Below, one piece after another: positions 1 through 8,233 of a stretch of DNA of 64,000 bases (positions are counted from its first letter, which is position 1; each line of letters begins with the position of its first letter). The position numbers and the translations under genes were made by a program. The notes under the pieces were generated by a model. The model was not told the origin of the DNA. It made no database searches and was given only the letters and a program-made list of their open reading frames with translations. Origin of the DNA: an uncultured Bacilli bacterium (GTDB lineage: Bacteria; Bacillota_I; Bacilli_A; RF39; UBA660); assembly GCA_934163035.1 (NCBI GenBank), contig CAKPJX010000001.1, positions 62,001 to 126,000 on the forward strand, in the 5' to 3' direction.

Positions 1-269
1 TCAATCTCTATAATTTCATCCAAATTTTCACTAGCAACTACATTATTATCTACTATATAAATATATGCTATTTCAGTATCAATCAGTTTTGAAGAAAGAT
101 TTCCGTTTACTAACTTTAAAGGTTCTTTTAAGTAACTATAGATATTTTCCTCAGCAACAGGAATAATCATTTTAGGTAAAATAACACCTAAAGATATAAA
201 TAATAAGACAAACGCAAATCCTACAAGCCAAACAAGTTGTTTTCCAAGTCTATTGCCCATATATCTCAT
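1..269 (-). CDS. Sensor histidine kinase, N-terminal part (runs off the window)
   Basis: Reading leftwards from an ATG at 269, the frame is open to the window edge. It begins MRYMGNRLGKQLVW and then has a strong membrane segment (about residues 11-34), followed by an extracytoplasmic stretch. The ATG overlaps the TGA stop of the response-regulator gene (ATGA), the usual arrangement for a regulator-kinase pair. The kinase core (HisKA/HATPase) lies outside the window, so the call rests on position, overlap and the N-terminal membrane segment. Another membrane protein is possible. Confidence 0.6.
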   Translation of the reverse strand, partial: MRYMGNRLGKQLVWLVGFAFVLLFISLGVILPKMIIPVAEENIYSYLKEPLKLVNGNLSSKLIDTEIAYIYIVDNNVVASENLDEIIEI

Positions 270-925
270 ATAAGTCTATACCCATATCCATATATTGCTG
301 AAAGTCTAAGTTTAGGAAGCTTTTTTCTAAGTCTTCTAACCAAGTCATCAACAACTCGATCAGATCCAAAATAATCATTTCCCCAAACTGCATTTAATAT
401 TTCATCTCTAGAAAAACTTTTATCCTTATTTTTTAGAAATAAAACTAACAAGTCAAATTCCAAAGAAGTCATTTTAATTTCCTTATCATCGAGTTTTACT
501 ATTCTACGAGATGTATCTATAGTATAAGGATCATAACTAATAACATTACTAGTATTATCCCTATAACATCTTTTAATAATGTTATTAACCCTTAAAACTA
601 ACTCTTTACTAGAATAAGGCTTAGTTAAATAATCATCACTTCCAAGTTCCAATCCTAAAATTTTATCAAGCTCTTGATCTCTAGCTGATGTAAATATAAC
701 TGGAACTGTCTCATCATGTTTTCTAATTTCTTTAATAATGTCATATCCGTTAACGTCATCAGCAAGCATAATATCAAGAATCCAAATATGAACCTCATGA
801 CCTATATAGGAGATTGCATCACTTCCTTTATTAAAAGTGACTACATTATATCCCGCCTTTTCTAAATAAGTTTTAATTAAACTACAAAGATCAACTTCAT
901 CTTCAACTAAACAAACTGTCCACAT
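266..925 (-). CDS. Two-component response regulator, OmpR/PhoB family
   Basis: Cytoplasmic DNA-binding regulator of about 219 residues. The N-terminal receiver domain shows the acidic pair (VEDE), the phospho-acceptor Asp in HIWILDIML, the Thr/Ser position in VPVIFTSARD and the Lys in DDYLTKPYSS. The C-terminal winged helix carries the typical SLEFDLLVLFLKNK and GSDRVVDDLVRRLRKKL motifs. I place the start at the ATG at 925 because AAAAGGTG sits just upstream of it; a longer GTG reading at 934 would put the ribosome site inside the gene. It overlaps the following sensor gene by 4 nt. The signal sensed is not visible. Confidence 0.93.
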   Translation of the reverse strand: MWTVCLVEDEVDLCSLIKTYLEKAGYNVVTFNKGSDAISYIGHEVHIWILDIMLADDVNGYDIIKEIRKHDETVPVIFTSARDQELDKILGLELGSDDYLTKPYSSKELVLRVNNIIKRCYRDNTSNVISYDPYTIDTSRRIVKLDDKEIKMTSLEFDLLVLFLKNKDKSFSRDEILNAVWGNDYFGSDRVVDDLVRRLRKKLPKLRLSAIYGYGYRLI

Positions 926-955
926 AAACTTCACCTTTTAATAGTATAACATAAA

Positions 956-1043
956 TTTATCTATTCTTCTATCTACTTATATGATCCCTCCTTAATCTAT
1001 AAAAACAATCTCTAATTAACTTAATTTATTTATCTATTCTTCT
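956..1043. repeat. Pair of 15-bp direct repeats upstream of the response regulator
   Basis: TTTATCTATTCTTCT occurs at 956-970 and again at 1029-1043, in the 217-bp intergenic region ahead of the regulator gene. OmpR-type regulators often bind direct repeats, so this is a candidate autoregulatory site. The same intergenic region also holds a 10-bp tandem repeat TTATGGGAAA near 1101-1120. Function is inferred from position only. Confidence 0.35.
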
Positions 1044-1121
1044 TTCTTCCTCCTTTCTACTAACAGTATATAACTAAATTACTGTCGAATTATCGCACAT
1101 TTATGGGAAATTATGGGAAAA

Positions 1122-1148
1122 GAAAAAAGACTGCTTAACAGTCTATAA
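1122..1148 (-). terminator. Rho-independent terminator after the YlbL-like protease
   Basis: On the minus strand AGACTG-TTAAG-CAGTCT is followed by TTTTTTCTTTT. The hairpin overlaps the TAG stop codon of the protease gene at 1143-1145. Confidence 0.75.
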
Positions 1149-2156
1149 ATCTTCTAATAACTTCTTAGCTTCTTTGATATTACTAACTCCAATAATTTTG
1201 ATCTTCAAATTCTTCTTTTTCTTTAATTTAATACATTCCGAATAATTATCACCTTTAGGTACTAAGAATATATCAGCTCCATCTTTAACAGCCCCAAGTA
1301 ATTTATATTTTACTCCACCAATCTCTCCAATAGTTCCATCTTCTTCTATTGTACCAGTACCAGCAATTTTTAATGATTTAGTAATATCTTCTTCAACAAG
1401 CTTATTATAAATTGCTAAAGTAGTAATAAGTCCCCCTGAAGGGCCAGACTCATCCTCTTCAAACTTAACTTGAACCACAGGATCAGTTTCATAATCTCTA
1501 ACAATACCAAGGCCTACTCCCATAACCAAGTTACCATTATCTAAATGCAATTTTGCTTTGATAGTCTTCTCTTTCTTTCCTCGAATAACCTTAACATCTA
1601 AAATATCACTCTCACTAAATGATTGAATATAAGATCTATAATCATCTAAATTATCAAAAGATTTTCCATTAACACTAATAATTTGATCCCCTACTTTAAA
1701 AGTATTATCACCAGTATTTAGAAGAGCTATAACATATATTTTTGTATCAATAACATTTATCTCTTTATCAGCTAATTTAAAAGCCCATTTAATTGCGTTA
1801 GCATTAGCCATCTTTAAATCTAAATCATTTCTAAAACTAATATCCTCGATACTTTCACTATCATCATATTTATAATCACTAACAGGCACACTCTTCCAAT
1901 CAGATATTACAAAACTAAGTAAGTATGGTGCCAGTCTTCCTTGAAGCTCTGTAACATAAGAAATATTAAAGCTACCCTTACTTTTATAGCCATCCTCAAC
2001 ACTAATTCTACTATCTATATCACTAGTACCTCCCCCAACAATTATATAATAATTAACTGGAAACATACATATTATATAGGTAAATAAGAGAATTAATATA
2101 AATTTTTTTTCTTCAATAACAGTATCTTTAATAGTTTTAAAAAACTTTTTAAACAT
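1143..2156 (-). CDS. YlbL-like membrane-anchored Lon-type (S16) serine protease with PDZ domain
   Basis: Extracytoplasmic protease of 337 residues. One N-terminal membrane segment (about 18-40) is followed by a PDZ-like domain (about 140-200, containing FKVGDQIISVNGKSF) and an S16 domain. The nucleophile is Ser240 in ESGPSGG, and the partner Lys is K285 in GGVKYKLLGA, so the Ser-Lys dyad is intact. In Bacillus YlbL is membrane anchored and has been linked to the recovery phase of the DNA-damage response. Start ATG at 2156 has AAGGTGAT upstream. It is divergent from the YlbJ-like gene, and the two families are also close neighbours in Bacillus. Confidence 0.88.
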   Translation of the reverse strand: MFKKFFKTIKDTVIEEKKFILILLFTYIICMFPVNYYIIVGGGTSDIDSRISVEDGYKSKGSFNISYVTELQGRLAPYLLSFVISDWKSVPVSDYKYDDSESIEDISFRNDLDLKMANANAIKWAFKLADKEINVIDTKIYVIALLNTGDNTFKVGDQIISVNGKSFDNLDDYRSYIQSFSESDILDVKVIRGKKEKTIKAKLHLDNGNLVMGVGLGIVRDYETDPVVQVKFEEDESGPSGGLITTLAIYNKLVEEDITKSLKIAGTGTIEEDGTIGEIGGVKYKLLGAVKDGADIFLVPKGDNYSECIKLKKKKNLKIKIIGVSNIKEAKKLLEDL

Positions 2157-2196
2157 TATATCACCTTGTATAATTATAACAAAGAAATGGAGAAAT

Positions 2197-3090
2197 ATGA
2201 AAAAAAATTATCAAAATACACTTTTAATTACAATTTTATCTATATTATTAATATTATATTTATTAAATCCTACTTTAATAATAAAGAGTATTCTAGATTA
2301 TACTGATCTATTTATAAAAAAACTATTCCCTGTTAGTTTTATTTTCTATATAATATCATCACTCTTAATAGATTATGGCCTAGTAGAATTTCTAACTAAT
2401 ACCCTAAATTTAAATGGAGCTACATCATATGTTACTATAATGAGCCTAATAAGTGGTTTCCCAAGTGGAGCTAAATATACAAAAGATCTATTAGATAAAG
2501 ATCTCTTAAATGAAAAAGAAGCCAATTATTTAATAAGATATACCCATTTCCCAAACCCTATGTTTATATTAGGATCAGTATCAACAATATTTATCTCAAA
2601 AAAAATCCCCATAATTATACTTATATCACTTGTACTAAGTAATTTTATAATTGCTCTATTCTATAAAGAAAAAACAAGTAAAGTTAAAATACCACAAAAA
2701 AAAGAAGTAAAAGACTTTTCTACTTCTCTAACAAAAGCTATAACCTCATCAATAAAAATATTAATAGTAGTATATGGAATATCAATATTCTTCTTTCTAA
2801 TATCAGTAGTTATTAATAATTATATAAAACTAAGTCCTCTAAACTTTGTTTTAATAAATGGCATCTTTGATCTAACAAAAGGCGTCTTTTCAACTCCATT
2901 GATACAAAACGATATAATAAAAGCCACTCTAATTATTAGCTTTATATCCCTAGGAAGCTTATCGATTCACATGCAAGTAAAAAGTATTATAAACGACTCC
3001 AATATAAAATATAAAAACTTTTTAATATCTCGACTAGAACAAATGATACTAGCCAATATTATATTCATTATATTAAATTGTCTCTTATGA
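2197..3090 (+). CDS. YlbJ-like sporulation-type integral membrane protein
   Basis: 297 residues, mostly hydrophobic with about eight membrane helices. The motif region SLISGFPSGAKYTKDLL and ANYLIRYTHFPNPMFILGSV matches the conserved core of the YlbJ/nucleoside-recognition (Gate) family. In Bacillus YlbJ is needed for efficient sporulation, but this fold also occurs in non-sporulating relatives. The start at 2197 has GGAG 6 nt upstream. It is divergent from the ylbL-like gene with only 40 bp between starts, and its 3' end overlaps the convergent pseudopilin gene by 6 nt. Substrate or role here is unknown. Confidence 0.75.
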   Translation: MKKNYQNTLLITILSILLILYLLNPTLIIKSILDYTDLFIKKLFPVSFIFYIISSLLIDYGLVEFLTNTLNLNGATSYVTIMSLISGFPSGAKYTKDLLDKDLLNEKEANYLIRYTHFPNPMFILGSVSTIFISKKIPIIILISLVLSNFIIALFYKEKTSKVKIPQKKEVKDFSTSLTKAITSSIKILIVVYGISIFFFLISVVINNYIKLSPLNFVLINGIFDLTKGVFSTPLIQNDIIKATLIISFISLGSLSIHMQVKSIINDSNIKYKNFLISRLEQMILANIIFIILNCLL

Positions 3091-3591
3091 TGTATAACCT
3101 ATAGGTGCTGCTACTAAAATACCATATCTTGTTCCAAAGTCTGGATGTATAAATGGAATATTAATAGTCAAAAAATCAGGAGAATTTGTAATTTCTATTT
3201 TACAATCATCAACATCAATTTTAAGTACATTTCCATTAGAAGAATTTTTTCCAAAATTAGGTAGAGGATACTCTATCCCATCATAAATTATTTTATTTTC
3301 GTCTTTCAAGACCTCCAATACTTTTGAAGAACCATCACTAAAGGACATATTCAATTTAGTATCATCCAAAGATTTAGTAGCACCAGTCAACCTTTTTTTA
3401 ATAATATCATCCTGTATTTCTTTTGTTAAAAGATTTTTATAAGTATAAATCTTTTCTTTTTCACTTTCTAAAATTTGCTTATTTCTATAAACTGAAACCG
3501 TATTATAAAGTGAAGTTGAAATAACTGCTAACAATACAAAACAAATAAGTATTTCAATAGTAGTTATTCCCCTATTATTTAGTTTTTTCAT
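3085..3591 (-). CDS. Minor type IV pseudopilin
   Basis: 168 residues. The N-terminus MKKLNNRGITTIEILICFVLLAVISTS is a class III prepilin leader: a short basic peptide, Gly before the cut, then ITTIE with Glu at mature position 5, followed by a single hydrophobic helix. The rest is a soluble domain of unrecognised family. It is translated directly after the next prepilin-like gene (ATG at 3591 overlaps that gene's stop). With that gene and the divergent secretion ATPase it probably contributes to a type IV pilus or competence-type pseudopilus. The prepilin peptidase and inner-membrane platform are not in the window. Confidence 0.8.
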   Translation of the reverse strand: MKKLNNRGITTIEILICFVLLAVISTSLYNTVSVYRNKQILESEKEKIYTYKNLLTKEIQDDIIKKRLTGATKSLDDTKLNMSFSDGSSKVLEVLKDENKIIYDGIEYPLPNFGKNSSNGNVLKIDVDDCKIEITNSPDFLTINIPFIHPDFGTRYGILVAAPIGYTS

Positions 3592-4154
3592 TATTTATTT
3601 CCCTCCATATTTGAATAAGCCATATATTCATGAAAATGACCATCAATATCCTTATATTGCCTTTTCATGCCTACTATAACCCTAAAATTAGCACTATAAG
3701 TATTATTTTGAGATTTACTATAGTCAGGTAAAAAATTTAAATAATCTTCAAAATCAGGATTACTTTTATCAACATTTGTTTTAAAATCCAAAATATTATA
3801 AGGAGTAACATAAAAGTATTCTACATTATAATTACTAAATAATTTTGTACATTGCAAACTTAAACTTGGATTAGAAGTAAAAGAATTAGAACAAAAATTA
3901 CTTAGTTCAATTGGTTGACCATAAGTGGTGTAATTAGAAAGATGAGTATTAATATCCAAATTACTGTCTTCAACTAAACGTTTAACCCAATAAGCAGCAT
4001 ATACTCCATCAACGTCATCATATACTTCTCTTTTTTCATACTCGGACATTAATGGATAAAAATTATTAAATACTATTAAAAATAAAGATACTACAAACAC
4101 TGATACAATAAGTGTTTCAACTAAAGCAAATCCTTTATTGTCAAATTTTTTCAC
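3591..4154 (-). CDS. Prepilin-like protein
   Basis: 187 residues starting MKKFDNKGFALVETLIVSVFVVS. This is a basic leader, Gly cleavage site, FALVE with Glu at mature position 5, and a hydrophobic helix of about 20 residues. A mostly polar C-terminal domain follows, with two cysteines (FCSN and LQCTK). First gene of a two-gene minus-strand unit whose second member is another pseudopilin. Its start lies 96 bp from the divergent ATPase gene, so the intergenic region probably serves both. Confidence 0.8.
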   Translation of the reverse strand: MKKFDNKGFALVETLIVSVFVVSLFLIVFNNFYPLMSEYEKREVYDDVDGVYAAYWVKRLVEDSNLDINTHLSNYTTYGQPIELSNFCSNSFTSNPSLSLQCTKLFSNYNVEYFYVTPYNILDFKTNVDKSNPDFEDYLNFLPDYSKSQNNTYSANFRVIVGMKRQYKDIDGHFHEYMAYSNMEGNK

Positions 4155-4173
4155 TTTTTATCAACTTCTTTCC

Positions 4174-4202
4174 TTGATATTATCTTGAATATATTATATA
4201 AT
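4174..4202 (+). promoter_or_regulatory. Sigma-A type promoter for the secretion ATPase gene
   Basis: TTGATA at 4174-4179 and TATAAT at 4197-4202 are separated by exactly 17 bp, about 50 bp ahead of the ATG at 4251. The ribosome site AAAAGGGG follows at a normal distance from the start. Confidence 0.7.
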
Positions 4203-4250
4203 AAAAAATAGATAAATACCATAGAAAAGTAGACAAAAGGGGTTGAAAAA

Positions 4251-6227
4251 ATGGTAGAGACAGAAGTAAAGGAGATTGCTATAAAGAATAAAGATTCTAA
4301 TACAGTATCTTTTGATTATGAGAAAACTCCTATTACCCAAATCGCTGATTATATTATTATAAATGCCTCAAATCGAAATAGTTCCGATATCCATTTCGAC
4401 CCTAGAGAAGATGGAATGATGGTAAGATTTAGAATTGATGGTGAATTACAAGACTATACTTTCGTTCCAAAAACTTATGAAAGAAATTTAGTAACGCGTC
4501 TTAAATTAATATCTAATATGAATATAACTGAATCACGTCTACCACAAGATGGAGCAATCAAAGGTACATTTGGTGGAAAAGAACTAGATATGCGTGTATC
4601 TTGCTTACCATTAAATGAAGGTGAAAAAGTCGTTATTCGTATTCTTGACTATACTAGAAGTTTACAAGGAATTGATAGTCTCGGTTTTAATAAAGCTAAT
4701 TTAGCTAAACTAAAGAGAATGATGGGTGTACCTAATGGTATTATCCTAGTTACAGGAGCTACAGGTTCTGGTAAATCAACCACTACCTACTCTATATTAC
4801 AAGGTCTAAATAAACCAGAAATTAATATCATAACTGTTGAAGACCCAATCGAAATGAACATTGAAGGAATGAATCAGGTTCAAGTTAATGCTGAAATTGG
4901 TATGACCTTTGCTGCTGCTCTACGTTCTATTTTGCGTCAAGATCCAAATGTTATCCTAATAGGAGAAATTCGTGACTCTGAAACAGCTCAAATAGCAGTA
5001 CGTGCTTCAATCACAGGGCACCTTGTTCTATCAACAATCCATACCAATAACTCGCTCGCAACAATCGAACGTTTACTAGATATGGATGTAGAAAGATACT
5101 TGCTTTCAACTGCCCTAACGGGTATCATTTCACAAAGACTAGCTAAAAAACTTTGTACTAAATGTCGTATACAAAGACCAACTACTAAATATGAAAAAAA
5201 GGTCTTTAAAAAATATATGCATACTGATGTAGACATTATATGGGATGCCAATCCAAAAGGATGTGACAGTTGTCGTCGAGGTTATAAAGGCAGAATTGCT
5301 ATTCAAGAAGTACTAGAAATTGATGATGAAATTAGAAATGCCCTAAATAATGAAAAACTTAAAAAAGAAGATTTAAGTAACATGGTATATACAGATAAAA
5401 CTATAACTATGCTTCAAGATGCCCTTGGTAAGGCTCTAGCTGGCTTAACTAGTTTTGAAGAAGTATACAGAGTAATTGAAATAGAAAATGATGATGATGA
5501 TTCAGGTGGTGAATTAACAAAAGCAATTGAAGAAACAACTACACCAGTTACTGAACCTGAAAAAGTAGTTGAGAAAAAGGAAGTAAATATAACACCAACC
5601 ACTGTTACAAAAGCCGATCAAACAATAAAGATTCCAACAAATAATGTAGCACCACAAAAACAAGTACCAGTAAATACTACTCCTGGACAAATAACAACTG
5701 CAACCGTTAAAACAGTAACAACTACAGCTCCAAATGTCAAAGAAATACCTAAAAATATAAATCCTGTTGATGTTGCAAATGTTCAAACTGTAAACCCCGC
5801 ACCTATCAATAAGACAATCATAAATCAAAACAAGATAGCAAATGCTACACCTGTACCTAAACAAATTCAACCTAATCAAGTGATTAAACAATATCCAGTA
5901 CCACAACAGCAAATAGCTAAGCCAATAAATCAACAAGTACCTACACAGCAAATAGCTAAGCCAATAAATCAACAAGTACCAGTACAACAAACAGCTAAAC
6001 CAATAAACCAGCAAGTACCTGTACAACAACAAATAACTAAACCGGTAACACAGCAGGCTGCAATAAATCAAACAGTAAAAACACCTGGACAAGTTATAAA
6101 TAATAGACAAATACCAAATCAACAACAAGTAATAAGAAATGCACCTGTCCAACAACCACAACAAATACCTCAGAATCAACAACAAGTTCGCACAGGTCAA
6201 GTAGTTATTCCAACTATTAAACAATAA
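4251..6227 (+). CDS. PilB/GspE/ComGA-type secretion ATPase with long Gln/Pro-rich C-terminal tail
   Basis: 658 residues. Residues about 25-430 form a type II secretion/type IV pilus assembly ATPase. Walker A is GATGSGKSTT at 169-178, the Walker B/Asp-box stretch is VILIGEIRDSETAQ, His-box residues lie in STIHTNNSLATIERLLDM, and a zinc-binding pair is CTKC...CDSC. The usual N-terminal MshEN domain is missing, as in short ComGA-like proteins. After about residue 430 comes an unusual tail of roughly 225 residues rich in Gln, Pro, Thr, Val and Asn, including three 13-residue repeats. It should energise the pseudopilins encoded next door and probably the pilins at 33-38 kb. Tail function is unknown. 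Confidence 0.9.
   Translation: MVETEVKEIAIKNKDSNTVSFDYEKTPITQIADYIIINASNRNSSDIHFDPREDGMMVRFRIDGELQDYTFVPKTYERNLVTRLKLISNMNITESRLPQDGAIKGTFGGKELDMRVSCLPLNEGEKVVIRILDYTRSLQGIDSLGFNKANLAKLKRMMGVPNGIILVTGATGSGKSTTTYSILQGLNKPEINIITVEDPIEMNIEGMNQVQVNAEIGMTFAAALRSILRQDPNVILIGEIRDSETAQIAVRASITGHLVLSTIHTNNSLATIERLLDMDVERYLLSTALTGIISQRLAKKLCTKCRIQRPTTKYEKKVFKKYMHTDVDIIWDANPKGCDSCRRGYKGRIAIQEVLEIDDEIRNALNNEKLKKEDLSNMVYTDKTITMLQDALGKALAGLTSFEEVYRVIEIENDDDDSGGELTKAIEETTTPVTEPEKVVEKKEVNITPTTVTKADQTIKIPTNNVAPQKQVPVNTTPGQITTATVKTVTTTAPNVKEIPKNINPVDVANVQTVNPAPINKTIINQNKIANATPVPKQIQPNQVIKQYPVPQQQIAKPINQQVPTQQIAKPINQQVPVQQTAKPINQQVPVQQQITKPVTQQAAINQTVKTPGQVINNRQIPNQQQVIRNAPVQQPQQIPQNQQQVRTGQVVIPTIKQ
5907..6023 (+). 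repeat. Three in-frame 39-bp repeats in the ATPase tail
   Basis: Three consecutive 13-residue units (QQIAKPINQQVPT and two close variants) at 5907-5945, 5946-5984 and 5985-6023. A fourth, degenerate unit (QQQITKPVTQQAA) follows. The copies are very similar at nucleotide level, which suggests recent slippage expansion. Confidence 0.8.
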
Positions 6228-6238
6228 TTTATAACATT

Positions 6239-6275
6239 AAAACCATATTGATTTTTCAATATGGTTTATTTTTTA
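6239..6275. terminator. Bidirectional terminator between the ATPase and thymidylate kinase genes
   Basis: A 12-bp stem AAACCATATTGA / TCAATATGGTTT has a T-run loop and a T-rich tail (TATTTTTTATT) on the plus side, with A/T sequence on the other. It lies between two convergent genes and can serve both. Confidence 0.8.
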
Positions 6276-6946
6276 TTACAAAACTCTAAAACTAATTTTA
6301 AAATCTCATCACTAATATCTTCTATAGATCTAATCCTATCATCCTTAATACAATTAATAATATCCCAATTATAAAGTCCACAAAGTTCTATATAACTCTC
6401 TTCAGCATTTTTTAAATGTTCACTATCAATAACTTTATCTGCAGCACCAGGTCTATTTCTTTTTAACTCCAATACATATTCATATGGTAAATGTAAAAAA
6501 ATTGTTTTATCTGGTTTAGGTAATTGTAATAACCAATATTCTAACTTATCAATCCATTGATACATATTAAATCTTTCATCTTTATCCTTTATTTTACTAC
6601 CCTGATGTGCCAAACTAGAAGTAGTATAACGATCAAGTATAACAAAGTATCCCTTGTCTAAATATTCTAAAACTTTATTGATGTTATATTTTCTATCAGC
6701 TGCATAATATAGACAAGCTATTCTCGGATCAACATTTCCAGCTCCCTCATTAAATAAGCACTTAGAAATTTCTTCTTTTCCTAAATAAGAACCTCCAACA
6801 ATCTTTCCAGTTGGTGTATCGTACATTGGAAATGACATTCTAACACACTTAACACCTTCTCTATTCAACTTCTCACAAAGAAGACTACTTTGTGTTTCCT
6901 TACCAGAACAACCAACACCTTCAATAACAATAATTTTTCCCTTCAT
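6266..6946 (-). CDS. Thymidylate kinase-like dNMP kinase
   Basis: 226 residues from the ATG at 6946. The P-loop is variant (EGVGCSGKETQ, where typical Tmk has EGxDGxGKTT). There is a DRYTTSSLAHQGS segment matching the DR(Y/F) and lid-proximal region of Tmk, and LHLPYEYVLELKRNRPG for the Arg-rich lid. This family phosphorylates dTMP to dTDP with ATP in the cytoplasm. I choose ATG 6946 because GAGGGTTAATGGT precedes it; the longer reading from 6964 starts inside the upstream gene. The Thr-to-Glu change after the P-loop Lys (GKE) could alter the substrate. Confidence 0.8.
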   Translation of the reverse strand: MKGKIIVIEGVGCSGKETQSSLLCEKLNREGVKCVRMSFPMYDTPTGKIVGGSYLGKEEISKCLFNEGAGNVDPRIACLYYAADRKYNINKVLEYLDKGYFVILDRYTTSSLAHQGSKIKDKDERFNMYQWIDKLEYWLLQLPKPDKTIFLHLPYEYVLELKRNRPGAADKVIDSEHLKNAEESYIELCGLYNWDIINCIKDDRIRSIEDISDEILKLVLEFCNKK

Positions 6947-6950
6947 ACCA

Positions 6951-7556
6951 TTAACCCTCTTCATCTATATCTCTAATATTTATTCTAAATGAAAATGAAC
7001 TATCCTTATCACTAACTACATAATCTTCACTTATCCATGTTCTAAGCCTAAAAGTTCTGCTTTCTTTACCATTTAAATATCCATAATATATAATCGCAGA
7101 ACCTAATAAATTAGTATTATTAAACTTACTCCAAACAGGAACACTTTCAGCAAATCCCCTTAAAGCAATATCCTTATCATCAGTTAAATATATCTTCAAA
7201 AAGTCCCCATCAAAATTATTAGATAAAGGTTCTAACAAAATCTCATATTTAACTCTTTTTTTAGCTTTATTAGTAATCTTAAATTCAAAATAATCTGTCT
7301 TTTTATTACTCTTTTTACCAACATCATCACTAATAGGCATAGCACTAACCAATTTAATAACATTATCATCACTCTCTTTATAATTAAAAGATAAATATCC
7401 AGCTGTTAAAACATTAACTTTATCTTTTTTAAAAGATCCAGATAATACTTTAAATCCTAATAGGGAAATCACAAAAACTAAACATAATATACTAATGATC
7501 AGTCTAATAATTTCTTCTCTTAACTTCTTTTTGATCATATATTTTCTATTAGCCAT
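6951..7556 (-). CDS. Membrane-anchored beta-rich protein, possibly TasA/camelysin-like
   Basis: 201 residues. A basic N-terminus and one long hydrophobic segment (about 16-37) suggest an uncleaved anchor or signal sequence. The remainder is beta-rich with VLTAGYLSFNYKE, YFEFKITNKAKKRVKYEILLEP and a C-terminal RLRTWISEDY pattern. This resembles the layout of secreted TasA/camelysin-type proteins, but I see no catalytic motif and the match is weak. Start ATG at 7556 has AAAGGGG upstream. Its stop sits next to the start of the kinase gene, so the two are co-transcribed. Confidence 0.5.
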   Translation of the reverse strand: MANRKYMIKKKLREEIIRLIISILCLVFVISLLGFKVLSGSFKKDKVNVLTAGYLSFNYKESDDNVIKLVSAMPISDDVGKKSNKKTDYFEFKITNKAKKRVKYEILLEPLSNNFDGDFLKIYLTDDKDIALRGFAESVPVWSKFNNTNLLGSAIIYYGYLNGKESRTFRLRTWISEDYVVSDKDSSFSFRINIRDIDEEG

Positions 7557-7631
7557 ACAAATTCCCCTTTCTCTTTTAAATATATCAAAAATACTAATCT
7601 ATCTCAATAAATAATTAAATTTTATTTCTAA

Positions 7632-7662
7632 AAAGAAAAAACAAATGTCTATTAGACACTTA
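7632..7662 (-). terminator. Terminator after the HD-domain gene
   Basis: Minus strand AGTGTCT-AAT-AGACATT followed by TGTTTTTTC. The stem overlaps the end of the HD gene (stop at 7652-7654). Confidence 0.65.
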
Positions 7663-8233
7663 TTTCATTATTCTCATCAAATGGTAATAAAATACATTTA
7701 CGACTAGCTAAATAATCACACATATGTACAAAATTCTGATATTTTGTTTTTGGTTTTTCTAAAACTTCTACTCCATTATAATCTGTTATCCAATTACCCA
7801 TATGAGTTTTTATAACATCACAGACAAATTCTATTTCTGGTATATCTAAATCTAATTTATCCTCATTATCCATAATATAATCAGCCATTAAAATTGGATG
7901 ATCAAATCTTGTATATTTTTCTTGTGTAAGACCACTTTTTAGACCATCGTGTAATATAAGTGCCATAATCATAAGATCTTTTTCTAAAGCTGTATACTTA
8001 TCTCCAATAGAAGGATCTTCTAATAATTCATGTCCTATTCTAGCAGCAGCTTTACTATGACGTAAAAGTCCTCCTTCACCTAGAGCATACTCTGGATGAT
8101 ACTTTCCTGTTGAAGATGCTGGAACTTCAAAAAAATAATCCGGTAATAATTTTATCATCTCTTGACAAGCTTTTTTTACTTTATCACTATTAATATATTC
8201 TAATTCTCTAGAAAACTTTAGAACTTTATCCAT
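7652..8233 (-). CDS. HD-domain metal-dependent phosphohydrolase
   Basis: 193 residues from ATG 8233, which has GGAGAGAAGT directly upstream. A longer reading to 8260 lacks such a site and lies inside hemW. The HD-superfamily residues are visible: His in GLLRHSKAA, the HD pair in ALILHDGLKSG, a later His in RFDHPILMADYI and Asp in HMCDYLASRK. Such domains hydrolyse nucleotide or nucleic-acid phosphoesters, and the closest general type is the HD part of YhaM-like proteins. There is no OB domain, and the substrate cannot be told from sequence. Last gene of the lepA-HTH-hemW unit, overlapping hemW by 8 nt. Confidence 0.75.
   Translation of the reverse strand: MDKVLKFSRELEYINSDKVKKACQEMIKLLPDYFFEVPASSTGKYHPEYALGEGGLLRHSKAAARIGHELLEDPSIGDKYTALEKDLMIMALILHDGLKSGLTQEKYTRFDHPILMADYIMDNEDKLDLDIPEIEFVCDVIKTHMGNWITDYNGVEVLEKPKTKYQNFVHMCDYLASRKCILLPFDENNEISV

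Noticed and set aside
5907..6023. Regular 39-bp repeats that might look like a CRISPR array
   Set aside because: The units are contiguous without spacers, in frame, and encode QQIAKPINQQVPT-type repeats.
5514..6224. 236-residue minus-strand frame opposite the ATPase tail
   Set aside because: Antisense shadow of the Gln/Pro-rich repeats; it is almost only L, Y, C, S, I and W and has no start signal.
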